From assembly GCA_027563935.2 (NCBI GenBank), contig CM050449.1, forward strand, positions 54,825,949 to 54,889,948: DNA of 64,000 bases, given 5' to 3'. The translations under genes were made by a program, and so were the position numbers. Origin of the DNA: Costus lasius. Taxonomy: Eukaryota; Streptophyta; Magnoliopsida; Zingiberales; Costaceae. This document shows, in pieces, positions 17,799-30,390 of the stretch. The notes under the pieces were generated by a model. It had not been told where the DNA came from. It worked only from the letters and a program-made list of their open reading frames with translations, and did not search any database. Numbering within the stretch: the first letter of the stretch is position 1; each line of letters starts with the position of its first letter.

Positions 17799-20376
17799 AG
17801 ACTTTATCTAGAACTTTGCTATTATGTATCAGCTTATGTATTAGAACATCATTCCTTTTTGAAAAGGATTTCAGTTTGAAATAATAAATGATATTTTCTT
17901 TAAATCTGAGATGTTCTATTGAAATGATACAGTTGATAATAGTTTGTGGTTCTATATGTAACACAAGATCAGATCTAATGATTCAATAAACACTCTCTTA
18001 TAGCATTGTCTCTTGAACCATAGAACAATGGTCACATCCAAAGGTCCATGGACTATTGGGATCATTATCCTTTCAGTATTATGATACATGTGAGCCTAGT
18101 TCAAAGGAACAATGTGACAGATGCTGCCTTCACCGTAAAGGGTGGAAGGACTATTGGCTTGTTGGATCTATTACACAGCAATGTATGTGGACCCATGTAA
18201 ACAAGCACTAAGAGGTGTTATATGCTTCATCAGGTGTGGGTATGCCTTATCCAACCTAAGAACTTTGGAGAAATCCAAGAAGTTCACAAATGAAGTATTG
18301 AGTCAAATTGGAGGATCTATTAAAGCACTTTGATTGGATCAAGGTGATTAGTGGAGAATTTGATGACTGTCCTAAGAAGTGTGGAGTTATCTCACAGCTT
18401 ACTTAGTACACCACTGTGTGGTGAATTTCAAAGAAAGAAAAAAGGAACACATTGGATGTGGTTCCATCTTTGAATAGTCATGCAAATATACTACTATGAT
18501 GCCATGCAAACAGATGTACTACCACTCCATAAGAAAGTGTCTAAGTTAGCTTTTGAGTTGCGAACTGCAAATATCCCATTTCTTCAATGGAATTGGGAAT
18601 GTAATATGCAGTGATCTCAAAAGTATATGTGTTTGTGGTGCACTGTAGAGTGCTAATTCTATCCCAAAGAGAATAAAATATTTGTTGCTCAAATTGCTGT
18701 CTCTCTTGAGAAAGTATTTCTTTTGAAAGAAACTAGTGGGAGTATATTTGATTGGGACAAGGTCCAGAATCAACCACAATATAATTAGACACAGATGGAG
18801 AGCAAAATCTCACATACAGGTTGAAAGTCAACCTGAGGTTCAAGTAACACAAGAACCACATAAGTCTGGATCGATTCGATATGCTGGGCATGACTAATTT
18901 TTCATCAAGGATGAACCTAAGACTTATGAGGAAATGGAAGCGGTCGGTGGACCAGATTCCAAGAAATGGCTAAGGGCCATGAGAACTACAATGGACTCCA
19001 TGTCTGCTAATCAAGTCTGGGACTTGGATGAGCTGCCAAAGGGGTAATTCCCACAGGCTGTAAATAAATCTTCTAGGAAGATAGACATGGAAGGTAGCAT
19101 TGTTACCTTGAAAGGCAAGCTAGTGAACAGAAATTTCAGGCAAATCCACTAGGTGGATAATGATGAAATTTTTCACCAATAGTTGAGTTTTAAGTCCATT
19201 AGGAATCTGCTTGTTATAATTGCATGATCAGTTATGGCGTGTTGTTATGAAAACTGCCTTTCTTGCATGGACATCTGAAAAATATCTATAAGGAAATAGC
19301 CAGAAGTTTTTCATATCAAGGCCATAAAGATATGCATGGTGATATGCAAGCATGTTTAAAAGAGCCTGTGTTTACAAGAAGATCAGTGGGAGCACATTAA
19401 TAGTATTTCTTGTCCTAGAAGATTGCTGATACTCTCCTTACATGGAATGACATCTCAGCTCTTCACATGGTGAAGAAAAGGCTTGAGATGTATTTCGAGA
19501 AGAATGATCTAGGGAATGATGCCTACATCCTAGGCATGAGGATCTATAGATAGAGATCCAAGAAAGTCATTGCCCTTTAGTCAATCTATGTTCATCCAAG
19601 AGTTTCTGGAGAGGTTTATATTGGATGATTCCAAATATTGATACCTTCCAGGAAGATATGGTCTGACTCTCTCAAGGATGCTATGTCCTATGACACAGCT
19701 GGAGAGTAGTAACATGGGTCTAAAATCCTGTTACATTGGGTACAGGATAGATCATGTTTTGTGTATAGTGCACAAGACCATTTGTGGCAAATGCTTGGAG
19801 CATAGCCAGTAAGTTTCAATCAGATCCTAGTGTTTGACACTGGATAGCTGTGAAAGCAATCCTTATATATACTTGGGAAGTATAAAGGATTGAAGTCTAG
19901 TCTATGATAGACAGGAAGAATTTTGTGTACTAGGGTACACTGATACTTCGTTCCAGTCTTATGACTACAGCCAGGATTTGCGCTTTGCCTTGTTGTGGTG
20001 CTATGTGCTGAAAGAGCATTATGAAAACCATAGTGGAAAAATTCTACAAATAAGGCTGAGTACAATGCAGCTTCTTGTGGCAGCCAAGGAAGCAGCTTCA
20101 TTCATTTGAACTTGATTTAGTTCCTGATGCTTGATGGTCCAGTATAGTTCTTACTGGGGCCATAGCATAAGTGGAGCAACTTAGTGCTCAAGTATGTACT
20201 ACAGCATATCATCTGATCTTAGAGATCATGGATTATGATGATGATCAAATTTGTTAAAATAAACACAGATAACAATCTGGAAAAACCCACTAACATAGCC
20301 TCTGGCGTAGCAGAAGCTAAATGGGTCATACTAGAGACATTGGAACTGACTAAACATAAGTTGCCCTTGGTCTTAG
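17799..20376 (+). pseudogene. Decayed pol (integrase, RT, RNase H) of element C
   Basis: Scattered similarity to B is visible in order. Examples are GLLDLLHSNVCGP near 18155-18200 (integrase), the text corresponding to MDSMSANQVWDL near 18990-19025 (start of reverse transcriptase), and the region near 20280-20330 corresponding to NLADPLTKPLA (RNase H end). Stops and indels occur every few dozen codons and no catalytic domain is readable. This load is far greater than the 2.3% LTR divergence predicts for decay since insertion. Confidence 0.85.
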
Positions 20377-20379
20377 TGC

Positions 20380-20390
20380 AAGTGGGAGAT
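20380..20390 (+). other. Polypurine tract of element C
   Basis: AAGTGGGAGAT, identical to that of A, B and D, abuts the 3' LTR. It is preserved in an element with dead coding regions, which fits selection on cis signals through copying by a helper. Confidence 0.88.
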
Positions 20391-22650
20391 TGTTGGTGTT
20401 TATGCCCTGCAGACCAATGTTTGGACATGGTCGGGCATTGTTTGAATGTACTTTGATAGAACTATTACTCTTTATATAGGCATGATCGTTATTATGCAGA
20501 CTTCTCTACCTACGTTGATGTATTGAGTTGCATGTATAATGTCCCAGGAGTTTGGATTGGATCCATTCTCATAAGCTATCCCCAGACAAGGTACCTTAGC
20601 AGATATGGGACAGCTTTGGTACATGTGAGACTGGTGTATGGGCTGGTTAGGTGTGGGGCACAATAACGCAGACATACAAGTGCATTGGATGCACTGGAGT
20701 GATCCACTGTGAGGAATGACTTGTCTAGTCAACAAGTCAATCTCACATGCAAGAGGTTTGCATTGATCCTTAGACTTGAGGTATTCATGTCTAGATTTGA
20801 TGATGGGTATGCTTTGATACAGTCTTACGTCTCTCCGTAATTGGAGGCCAAAACGACTGTCATTGGGCATGTCATAAGTCACGTAGAGACATGGATGACC
20901 AATAGTAGGATTTGCCCCTTCCTTATTGGAAGCATGATATCCACTTGGGGGGCGCCCCACCTTATTGGTGCATGACAGGAATGTGTGGCCACACTTATTG
21001 AGTCATGACCAATGCATTGGATTGATAAATTTGAGACTAATCCAATGGCAGGATATCAGTTTAGGCAAAGGGATCTATAATGGAATGGGAATCCTCGTTG
21101 CTTGTTAGGAGTTGTTGCCATAATGACTTAAGTCCTATGACATGGGTTGTAGTGATGTGTTGCTAGATACCCCTCACTACTTATGATGTTTACATCATTG
21201 CCATCGTCATATGGATCCTACGGGGTCACACGCAATAGACTCTTGACGTTGCTTTAATCAGAAGCCTTATGATCAAGTTATTGGATAACTTGGATCAATT
21301 TGGAAGATTTCATCAGCGCCAATGGGCCTGATGAGTTGGAAGAAAGTTATTGGAGCTAAACTTCATTTTTGGCAGGTTGACCTAAAATTGACCTTAATTT
21401 GTCACATTTGGATTAGGGTTGCATTGGATTAGATCCAATGGCTTAATCAACCCATGCCATGAAGTTTGAGCTAGCTCATTATCCAATGAGGCCCAATAAT
21501 TAGTTTTCATGAAGAGGGAATTGGCTTAAAAGGGTATAATGGGGAGAAATCTCACCCCATTGGCGCCTAGGGGCATAATGGGGTGAGGGAGGCGCCTTTG
21601 CTTCATTATGGAAGTAAAGGGCGCCTAGCCCCTCTTCCTTGGATGGAATACTTGCCTCTAAGGAAAGTCTTGGGGCTGATATGGCTTGAGAACTTTTATG
21701 GGAAGTTCCGAGGCGCATATGGATATAGGGAAGAGGTATATGGTAATGTCTTGGAGACTTACCTTACCTCAAACCCTAGTTTCTCCCAAGACACCACCTT
21801 AGCCGAATTCCTCTTGCATGTTGCGTCTAGCCACTTCTCCTTTGATGGTAAGAATGCATTTGAGGCATGTCTTGGGCTGATATAGTGCTTGGACATTTAT
21901 GGATAGGTTGAATGAAGTTTATGGTAAAGTCTTGGAGACTTTCCTTGCCTCAAGACACCTCATCCTAGCCATACACTTGGCATGATCCTAGCCCTTGCCC
22001 AAACCGCCTCTAGTCCTATTTATAGGACCCCTTGTCGCCCCCTCTTGAGTTCCCTTCCTTGAAGACGTGAGGTCTCATACACAAGGAGGCATGGAGGCTT
22101 AAGGTGGCGACAACTTGAGAGCTTGGAGCTCTCCTTCTTCATCAAGGAGCGCAACCTTCTTCCTTCTTGTAACCGCAAGTTCTTCTTCTTCTCTATCTCT
22201 TCTTGGCGCAAGGAGTCTTTGTGCTTGGTGGCATTTTCTTGCCACAAGCCCTCTTCGTTCCTTGGCCATAGGCGCACCTTGGAGGTGGCGCAAGCAAAGA
22301 AGAAGGGGGAAGTCCTTGGCGGCATCTTCCCTATTCCCTCCTTGGCGCATGTTCTCTTGAAGGTGGCACAAGTGAGGTGAAGGCTTGATTCTCTTCCCGA
22401 GGCTAGCATCGAGCGTGGAAGGGAGCAACATTGAGACGGTCGACGTGTGGATACTTGTAGAGGGCGAACACATGGGCGCCTTCAACATGGCTTCGGCAAC
22501 TAGACAAGCAAAAGAGGTACATCTCTAACACATCCTTGTATCTTCTCTCTCGCATGGATCCTTGGGACCAGAATATGTTTCGGGTGTAATGATTCTTCCG
22601 CTGCGTCCTGGGACTGCAAAATTTTAAATTACACCCGGTATTCCCTAACA
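20391..22650 (+). repeat. 3' LTR of element C (2260 bp)
   Basis: Matches the 5' LTR from end to end with about 50 differences by eye. It closes with CCTAACA at 22650 and is followed by the AAAGG duplication and the minus-strand pol of G. A minus-strand open frame that starts in G's pol runs on into this LTR by chance. Confidence 0.94.
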
Positions 22651-22655
22651 AAAGG

Positions 22656-25600
22656 TCCCATGAATTCAATCCACCAAACATCAAATATCTCAACTTCAAG
22701 AATATTGGACAGTGGCATTTCATGTCTTCTGTTAATATTCTCAGTCTTTTGACATTTTCACAGGATGATACAAAGTTTCTAGCATCTTTGAAAATTGTGG
22801 GCCAATAAAAACCTGATTGTAGCACCTTAAAAGCAGTTTTTTCAGTACCGGCATGACCACCATAGTAGGATCCATGGCATTGAAGCAAAATATCTGCAAT
22901 TTCTTCTTCAGGTACACATCTTCTAAAAATGCCATCAGCACATCTTCTAAACACATAAAGCTCATCCCAAAAATAGTGTTTCACCTCAGCCAAAAATCTT
23001 TTCTTTTTTTGGTAGCTCAAATCAGGAGGAAAAATATTGGCTACAAGATAATTCACTATGTCAGCATACCATGGGGCTTTGAGTTGTTCAATGGTTAAGA
23101 GCTGTTCTTCAGGGAAAGAATCATTGATTTCATCATTCTTTTCAGTGTCTGCCATTATTCTTGAGTGATGATCTGCAACAAGGTTTTCTGATCCCTTTTT
23201 GTCTTTAATCTCCAAATCAAATTCTTGCAGAAGTAAAATCCATTTGAGTAATCGTGGTTTGCTGTCCTTTTTCTGCATTAAGTATTTCACAGCTGCATGG
23301 TCAGTGTACACTACCACTTTGGAGTTAATCAAGTAAGACCTAAATTTATCAAAAGCAAATACTATGGCCAATAATTCGTTCTCAGTGGTGGTGTAATTTC
23401 TTTGTGCCTCATCCGAAGTTTTACTGGCGTAGTGAATAACATGAGGTTTCTTATCTTTTCTTTGTCCCGAGACTGCTCCCACTGCATAATCACTGGCGTC
23501 ACACATGAGTTCAAAGGGCAAGTCCCAATCTGAGGGCTGAATGATGCGTGCTGAAACCAAAGTTTTCTTTAACTCCTGAAAAGCAAACAGACATTTCTCA
23601 TCAAAGTAGAATTTGGCGTCTTTACAAAGTAAATCAGTTAAAGGTTTAGCAAGTTTAGAGAAGTCCTTGATGAATCTCATGTAAAACCCTACATGTCCCA
23701 ATAAGCTCTTGATCTCCTTGAGAGTGGTGGGAGGTGCTAACTTCTCAAGCACTTCTATCTTGGCCTTGTCCACTTCAATCCCTCTCTCTGAAACGAGATG
23801 GCCCAAAACTATCCCCTGTCTAACCATAAAGTGACATTTTTCCCAATTCAAGACAAGGTTAGTCTCTTCGCATCTCTGTAAAACTCTAGAAAGATTAGCT
23901 AAGCAGTCATCAAAAGAAAAACCATAGACAGAGAAATCATCCATAAAAACATCCATGAAGTCTTCAATAAATTCAAAAAAAATCGCCATCATACATCTTT
24001 GAAAAGTGGCAGGTGCATTGCATAAACCAAAGGACATTCTTCTATAAGCAAAAGTACCATAAGGACATGTAAAAGTTGTTTTATCCTGATCATCAGGATG
24101 AATAGGAATCTGAAAAAATCCGGAATACCCATCAAGAAAACAAAAGTGAGAGTGCTTGGCAAGTCTTTCCACCATTTGATCAATGAAAGGCAAGGGAAAA
24201 TGATCCTTCCTAGTGGCAGTATTTAATTTTCTATAATCAATACACATACGCCAACTAGTGATATTTCTAACAAGTATCAATTCATTATCCTTATTTTTCT
24301 TTACAGTGACACCCCCTTCTTTGGAACACAGTGTACAGGACTCACCCACTTACTATCTGAGATAGGGTAGATAATACCTGCATCTAGCAATTTTAGTACT
24401 TCCTTCTTCACCACTTCCTTCATAGATGGGTTGAGCCTTCTCTGAAAATCTACATGCGGCTTGTGCTCATCCTCCATGTGAATCCTGTGCATACAAAAAG
24501 AAGGGTTAATCCCTTTTAAGTCATCAATGGAATACCCAATTACCTTTCTATGAATTCTTAGCTCCTTCAGGAGTAAATCAGTTTCCCTGGCATCTAATTT
24601 AGCATCCACAATCACAGGGTAGGTAGAGTTAGGACCAAGAAATTCATATCTAAGTTTATCAGGTAAACCTTTCAAGTCAACTTTAGGGATCTTTTCACTT
24701 TCATTATCAAAAGTAGCACAATCTAAGATATCGTGTTTCTCATCATCAAAATCATTCTCAAAACCAGGACTACCAATTTTTTCACAAGAATTTTCCAAGG
24801 AATCAGAAATAGAAACATCAGCAGAAGAATCATCAAACAAACAACTAGCATTATAAACTGTGTCATCAATGGACTGAATAGTGCAACAGGAACTAGCATA
24901 AGCAGGTTTTTTCAATGAATTATTCAAATCGAACTCAATCTTATCATTGCCAATTCTTAAAGCAAGTTTGCCATTCCTTACATCAATAAGGGCTTCAGCA
25001 GTGGCTAAGAATGGCCTACCCAGAATAATAGGAATCTTGTCGTCTTCTCCCATTTCAAGTACCACAAAATCAGTAGGTATGAAGTACTTACCAACCTGTA
25101 TAGGAACATCTTCTAGAATACCTACTGGATATTTTACTGATCGATCGGTGAGCTGCAAAGAAATTGTAGTTGGCTTAGGAGCTCCCATGTCCAATTTCCT
25201 GCACACAGACAAAGGCATAAGACTTACACTAGCCCCTAGATCACATAAGGCTCGGTCGAAAGCCATATTTCCAATAAAACATGGGATAGAGAAACTACCT
25301 GGATCATTCAATTTCGGTGGTAACCTGTTTTGAATAACAGCACTACATTCTTCGGTTAAAGAAACAGTACCATAGTTTTCTATCTTTCTTTTGTTAGACA
25401 GGATTTCTTTCAAAAATTTAGAATATATGGGCATTTGAGATAAAGCTTCAATAAATTGTATATTAATGTAAAGCTTTTTCAAAACATCAAAAAATCTCCC
25501 AAATTGCTTATCTAACTTCTCTTGTTCTAACCTTTGGGGAAAAGGTATCAGTGGTCTAAAGGATGGAGGTAGATTAGTCTTAGATCCGTCTTCTTTACAT

Positions 25601-26664
25601 GGAACATCCTCTTTTTGATTACCACCCTTTTGAGGTGTTGAACTATGTAGGGTTTGTTCATGTTCAGAAGGCTTTTCTAATTCTAATTCTTCATCCTGAT
25701 CATTAATAGACTCTTTTTCCTTAAGTTCTCTTAGTTGTCTCCCACTTCTAGTGATAATGGCATTGCAATGTTCCACAGTGTTTAATCTAGATATTTGTCC
25801 TTCTAGAATTTTACTGCAAGTAACTAAGGATTCTACTTGAGAAGCAAGATGACTAACAGTTTCTTCAAGATCTTTGAATTTTTTTGTGTTTTGAATTTGC
25901 AATGAATGGATTTGGCTAGCTAAAAAATTTTCTAACATGTGCTCACTAACCTCTTTGGTCAGGGTTTGCTGATCCTCATTCTCATTCTTACCATGTTGAT
26001 GACAATATGAAATTCCTTCATCTGGAGCCCATTGGCTCTGATTCAAGGACATCTCCTCAAACAACTTGAAAGCATCATCAATTATTCTACTCATCAAGGC
26101 TCCCCCTGCAGCAGCATCAATAATGAGGTGAGTGTGATTAATTAAACCATAATAAAAAGTTTCAATTAAGACCCGTCGCTCCAAGCCATGGTGAGGACAC
26201 TTCCTTTGCAATTCATTGTATCGTTCCCATGCTTCACTAAGAGATTCTCCTTCTTTCTGTTGGAAGTTCATGATTTGATTTCTCAATTGGGAAGTCTTGC
26301 TTGGTGGAAAATATCTCGTCAGAAAAGCTTTTGATAATTGATCCCATGTTGTGAAAGTATTGGGTTGACGAGAATGCAACCAAGTTCGTGTTTGATCCCT
26401 GAGAGAAAAAAGGAACAATATCAGTTTTAGTGCATCATCAGAAATTCCATGAATTCTTATGGTATCACAATATTCAAGAAAGGTATATAAATGTGAATAA
26501 GGATCTTCGATTGATGATCCTCCGAACTGATTCTGCTGGATCATAGTCACAAAGGCAGGATTAATTTCAAAGTTGGAGGCCTCAATTGAAGGTCTAGCAA
26601 TGCAGAAGTGTATCCCCTGAGGATTAGGGGTAGCATAGTCCCTTAGTGATCTTTGATCAGCCAT
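22656..26664 (-). pseudogene. Athila gag-pol of element G: Gag, protease, RT, RNase H, integrase start
   Basis: Translated leftward from the ATG at 26664 (MADQRSLRDY). Gag (about 26660-25400) has the retrotransposon Gag core with QNQFGGSSIEDPYSHL and AWERYNELQRKCPHHGLE. The protease motif CDLGASVSLMPLS is near 25200-25250, DLGA being usual for Athila. Reverse transcriptase shows FMDDFSVYG near 23930-23955, RNase H shows [11 protein letters not shown] near 23480-23510, and the integrase zinc region is at about 22740-22850. A one-base loss in a run of five C (24312-24316) shifts the frame between protease and RT after VPKKG. Otherwise long frames are open, so it is only moderately decayed. The gene continues at 11635 beyond element C. 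Confidence 0.9.
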
Positions 26665-26903
26665 TAGAAATGAATGTCCTGTGCACACTAGAGCAAACTG
26701 ATCAAATGATGTAAGTAAATAGAAAAGAATAAAAAGATAAAACATAAATGAAACCTAGTCTAGCAATACTCTCAACGTCTCTAATATCGACAAAAACTAA
26801 GATCCCCAGCAACGGCGCCAAAAACTTGATAGCCCGAAAGGGAACACAACAAATCTGGCACGCGTGTACCTTGGACTAATCCTTGGTAACAGCACCAAAA
26901 ACT
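26665..26903 (-). other. Leader of element G with intact and decayed tRNA-Asp primer sites
   Basis: On the minus strand, 26820-26803 reads TGGCGCCGTTGCTGGGGA, matching the plant tRNA-Asp 3' end apart from one base. Seventy-seven bases further right a second copy, about 26897-26882, reads like the same site with several changes, all transitions. The LTR edge next to it (TGATGTTAAACCGC at 26904) aligns with the edge in element H. I see a duplicated LTR/primer junction in which the outer site has decayed. No gene is present here. Confidence 0.75.
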
Positions 26904-29083
26904 TGATGTTAAACCGCAAGTGCACGGGTATACGAAGTAATAAAAAAGTATCAAATCCACAGGGACCTACGTTGTCGAATACTAAATAGTTGATTTCTTA
27001 CTAACTAGGCAAAACGAGATCGTGAGAATAGCAATCGGTAACTAAAAGCGGGATTATCAGAGAGAAAAGCTGGGACTAGGGTTTCGTTCACTTAAACTTT
27101 TATGACTAGACAAGAATAAGGATTTCGTTTATTCAATTTCATCATGAAGAAGATATTATCAAAGGATGAACTCAAGGATCACTTTCGTGCATCCGAGCTC
27201 TAGAATCTCTAGTGGAGTCTCAAGGATCACTTTCGTGCATCCGAGTCTCGCAACTAGTTTTGCTCAAGGACCTCCAACGTTCCGATCTTTGCTTTCGCAC
27301 AAGATCTCCACGTTTGACAAATTGACTCGATCTATGGATTAATGTTATAATCATGGCAATTATTTTACTAGAAAAGATCAATATGGATCTAACATAAGGA
27401 AGGGATCCTAACATGCAATTCTAGGGTTCCAAATTCTCAAGCAATTACCTTTCAGTCTCAAGCGAAAATTCTAAGAACATAATTAATAATATGAACTTAA
27501 AGAGAGTCTAAGCACAATTATCACATGAGAAAAATCATCATGCTAAAATCAAACTCAACGAAATATTGAAAAAGAAGTTATTTAATCATTAAAAGTCAAG
27601 TGAACTACTCCCCCATGTCCCAAGAGTAGTTTAAGCTAGCATGGCGAAGGAAATACAATATTCCATAATTTCATAAAATCAAAAATCAACAAAAAGAAGA
27701 GTTTTTAGAAAATACGGCACGGCTGTGAAGTATTTCACAGCCGTATTTTACAAAGGAAGGCGTGAACAGTGGTGGCGATCCTTCTTCCTCTCATTTCTCC
27801 TCCAATTTGTCTCCTTTCGATTTGAAACTTCTGGCACGTTGTCTCCTTCACCAGGCGATCCTTCGGTAGAAAAATCACGGCCGGAGGTTGTCTGGATCGA
27901 GCGCGGCGGCGAAACCCTCGGCAACGGCGTGGATCAAGATTTCTCCCTCGATAGTGTACGAAATTTAGGGCTTTTGGTCTCTCCCTAATCCTCCCATCCA
28001 AAGCTTCCCTTTTGCTTCTTACGACATCGAATATAAACTTCTAGATCGTCCACAATCATCTCCGCAAAAATTGGGCGTTGAAATTGACTTGGGAGTCGCA
28101 TTCAAAAACTGAAATACGGTAGTGTAATATCTTACGACACTGCCGTAAAATCCATCGATCATTCTGTTATGAAATTGCTGAAACATACGGCACCGTAATT
28201 TGGTTTACGGCAGTGCCGTAAAATCGGCTGAACTCTTTGGTCGAATTCGTCTGGAAAATATGACCCGTGTAAATGTTTACGGCAGTGCCGTAATTTCAGG
28301 GCAACTTTCTGTTCTGAAGACATCTGGAAAATACGGCCCGTAAATCAGTTTACGGCAGTGCCGTAAAATCGGCTAAGGTTTCTGTTCCGAAAGTGCCCCA
28401 AAATACAGCCGTGTAAATTCTTACGGCAGTACCGTATTTTCGCGAAAACCTTCTATTTGGAAAATCACCAAAATACGGCCGTGATCTCGATAATACGGTA
28501 GCCGTGAAAAATATGATACTGTAAATTCCTTTACGGCCCTGCCGTATTTTTGGTTCTTTGCCTCGATTTGCATGAAATTTCTTGGGTGCCTTCTTCTTGA
28601 TGATGAGAACTCTTCCATGTATTTGATTTTGCTTGAAAACGCCTAAAATAGCGTCTTTTTGCCTGAAAAACATGAAAAACCAAAACAGAAATAGACTTTG
28701 CAATATTTTATGGGTTTAGCATGGAAACAAGTAAAAGATCCTCAATTTAGCTTGAAAAGGTATCTAAAATTATGCAAAATATACTACATATTTTGGTGTC
28801 ATCAAACACATAAGGCTCAAACCTTGCTTGTCCTCAAGCAAAAATCAAATTTTGATTTCAAATTTAAAGAATAACCTTTTCATGCTCAAATAAATTTCTA
28901 AAATACAACTTGTCAATGAAAAATCTTTTATGAATCTCAATGTGATTTTAAGTACATTTCTAAAACACATAAGGTTAAAACCCTAGTTCGGGACTCGGGC
29001 ATAGCCCATTGAACATATCTACACATGTAAAACATCTTTTATGAATCTCAGTGTTATTTTAAGTAAATTTACTTATTTGAATG
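26904..29083 (-). repeat. 5' LTR of Athila element G, larger part (interrupted by F)
   Basis: In plus orientation it starts TGATGTTAAACCGCAAGTGC and continues until element F at 29084. The missing end is 40500-41094. Near 27170-27250 a short segment with ATCACTTTCGTGCATCCGAG is repeated. An array of palindromes fills 27708-28560. A segment with ATCTTTTATGAATCTCA is repeated near 28920 and 29031. Short open frames such as that at 27725-27988 are not protein-like. The true left limit could be 26827 if the inner primer site marks the edge. Confidence 0.8.
27708..28560. repeat. Array of palindromes, period about 72 bases, in LTR of G
   Basis: Near-perfect palindromes of the form TTACGGCAGTGCCGTAA begin at about 28204, 28277, 28349 and 28421, spaced 72-73 bases. 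Looser copies lie near 27721, 28114 and 28531. Between them weaker half-sites such as AATACGGC..CCGT recur. Each could form a hairpin in RNA or single-stranded DNA. The same array occurs in element H at 43493-43875. Confidence 0.8.
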
Positions 29084-29819
29084 TGTAACGCCCTCGATTT
29101 TTCTGAATTATGATTTAAGGTTAGAAATTCTGTTTCTGTATTTTTATCTATTAAAATTTTGGGATTTTTGCCTAAGTGTAGGAATTTTTCCTACAGGGCA
29201 AAAATAATTATTTTGGTTGGGGATTTGAACCCTCAACCTTGATTCTTTGCTCCTGGAATTCCTTCCACCATGGTGGCGCATATCACTGATGTTATTGGAG
29301 TGGCGCGGGGTGGTTAAGCCCAGGTAAGCCTTAAAACCGATTTTTTTCACTTAAGTTAACTGGGTTATTGGGTCTTGGATCCGTTTGGGGTGGGAGAAAA
29401 AGAGGAATTGCGTGAGGGCTCCTCTCCCTCACGACTTTTGTGTTTTCTTGCCCTAGCCGCCTTTGGTTGTCGCCCCTCACTGTGCTTAGCGCCTCCTGAA
29501 ATTTCTGACGCTGGTAGTGGCAGACTGGTGGTGGACGAATTTCCTGGTGATCCTCTGTCTTGGCGTTTTTCTCTGTGGACGATTTTTCTGGTGAGTAATT
29601 CGATCCTAAGGAGTCTAATCCGCTAAATTGTAGATTATCATTCAATTAAAATTCATTATTTGCAATGATTATCTGTATGAACCAAATTTCGACGTCTCTT
29701 GTGTCTTCTATGCTTGATTTGGGTTTTTAAATCTCATGATATTCGTTTCTATGGGGACGAATTCAAATATTTATAGGGTTTTAAAATCCTGTTCTGCTGA
29801 AATCTGCATTCTCTAATCT

Positions 29820-30390
29820 GACCTTTGTGTACTATAACCCCAATATCTCATGGCATATAGATCCAAATCACACGAAATAAATTTTGTATGAAACTAGATA
29901 CATTCGGCTTTTATTTGAATGTGATATAGACCATATCCGAGCTGTATTCGTATTTCAATCTGTATTGCAATCTAGCTGTACAAAATCAGTTTTCTGGAAA
30001 TCTGGATTTCGACCTTTATGTGTTCGAACCATCATATCTCCCTAGGTATAGCCCGAAATCTTGCCAAATCAGTTTTATTAGAAAGTAGACTCGAAGGGAT
30101 TCATTTTGACTACCATGTCGCCTATTTTCTATTAGTTATTGGATCTGAAATTTGTGTCGCAATTCTGATATACGAATCTGTTTTCTGGAATTCTGAAATC
30201 CCGACCTTTCTATGTTCGAACACCCATACCTCCCCAGTTATAACTCCAAATCCGACGGATTCAGTTCTATTGGAAAGTAGATTCAAATAGCTTCATTGTG
30301 AATATCATATTGCCTATTTTAGATTACTTACTTATGCATATGTGAAATTCGAAATTTACCTGTGCCGGACGAATATTCCTTTGTGAGAAA
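29820..30390. repeat. Degenerate 191-base tandem repeats in LTR of F
   Basis: Units start at 29820, 30011 and 30203 with GACCTTT, followed by TGTTCGAAC-like text, a 'TATAnCyCnAAATC' segment, GAAAGTAGA and a final TTTTCTGGAA.TCTG. Similarity between neighbours is partial but the spacing is regular. The same set is at 37900-38470 in the 3' LTR. Confidence 0.7.

Larger units (their letters stand above)
11636..22650 (+). mobile_element. Copia element C, decayed internal region, complete LTRs
   Basis: Two long LTRs (2258 and 2260 bp) beginning TGTTGGTGTTTATG and ending CCTAACA, with a perfect AAAGG target duplication (11631-11635 and 22651-22655), bracket a primer site, a leader, a gag remnant, a pol relic and a polypurine tract. 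The LTRs differ by about 50 bases (2.3%, counted by eye), yet pol is riddled with stops and indels. It therefore looks like a non-autonomous element copied by proteins made elsewhere. A solo LTR of the A/B/D family sits in its leader. It interrupts element G at the start of the integrase core. Confidence 0.95.

Noticed and set aside
22403..22655. Minus-strand frame of G's pol running on into the LTR of C
   Set aside because: The coding text ends at the AAAGG duplication; the remainder is LTR sequence read by chance.
27725..28001. Frames of 87-88 codons on opposite strands in G's LTR
   Set aside because: They overlap each other and include part of the palindrome array. No counterpart in H at the protein level.
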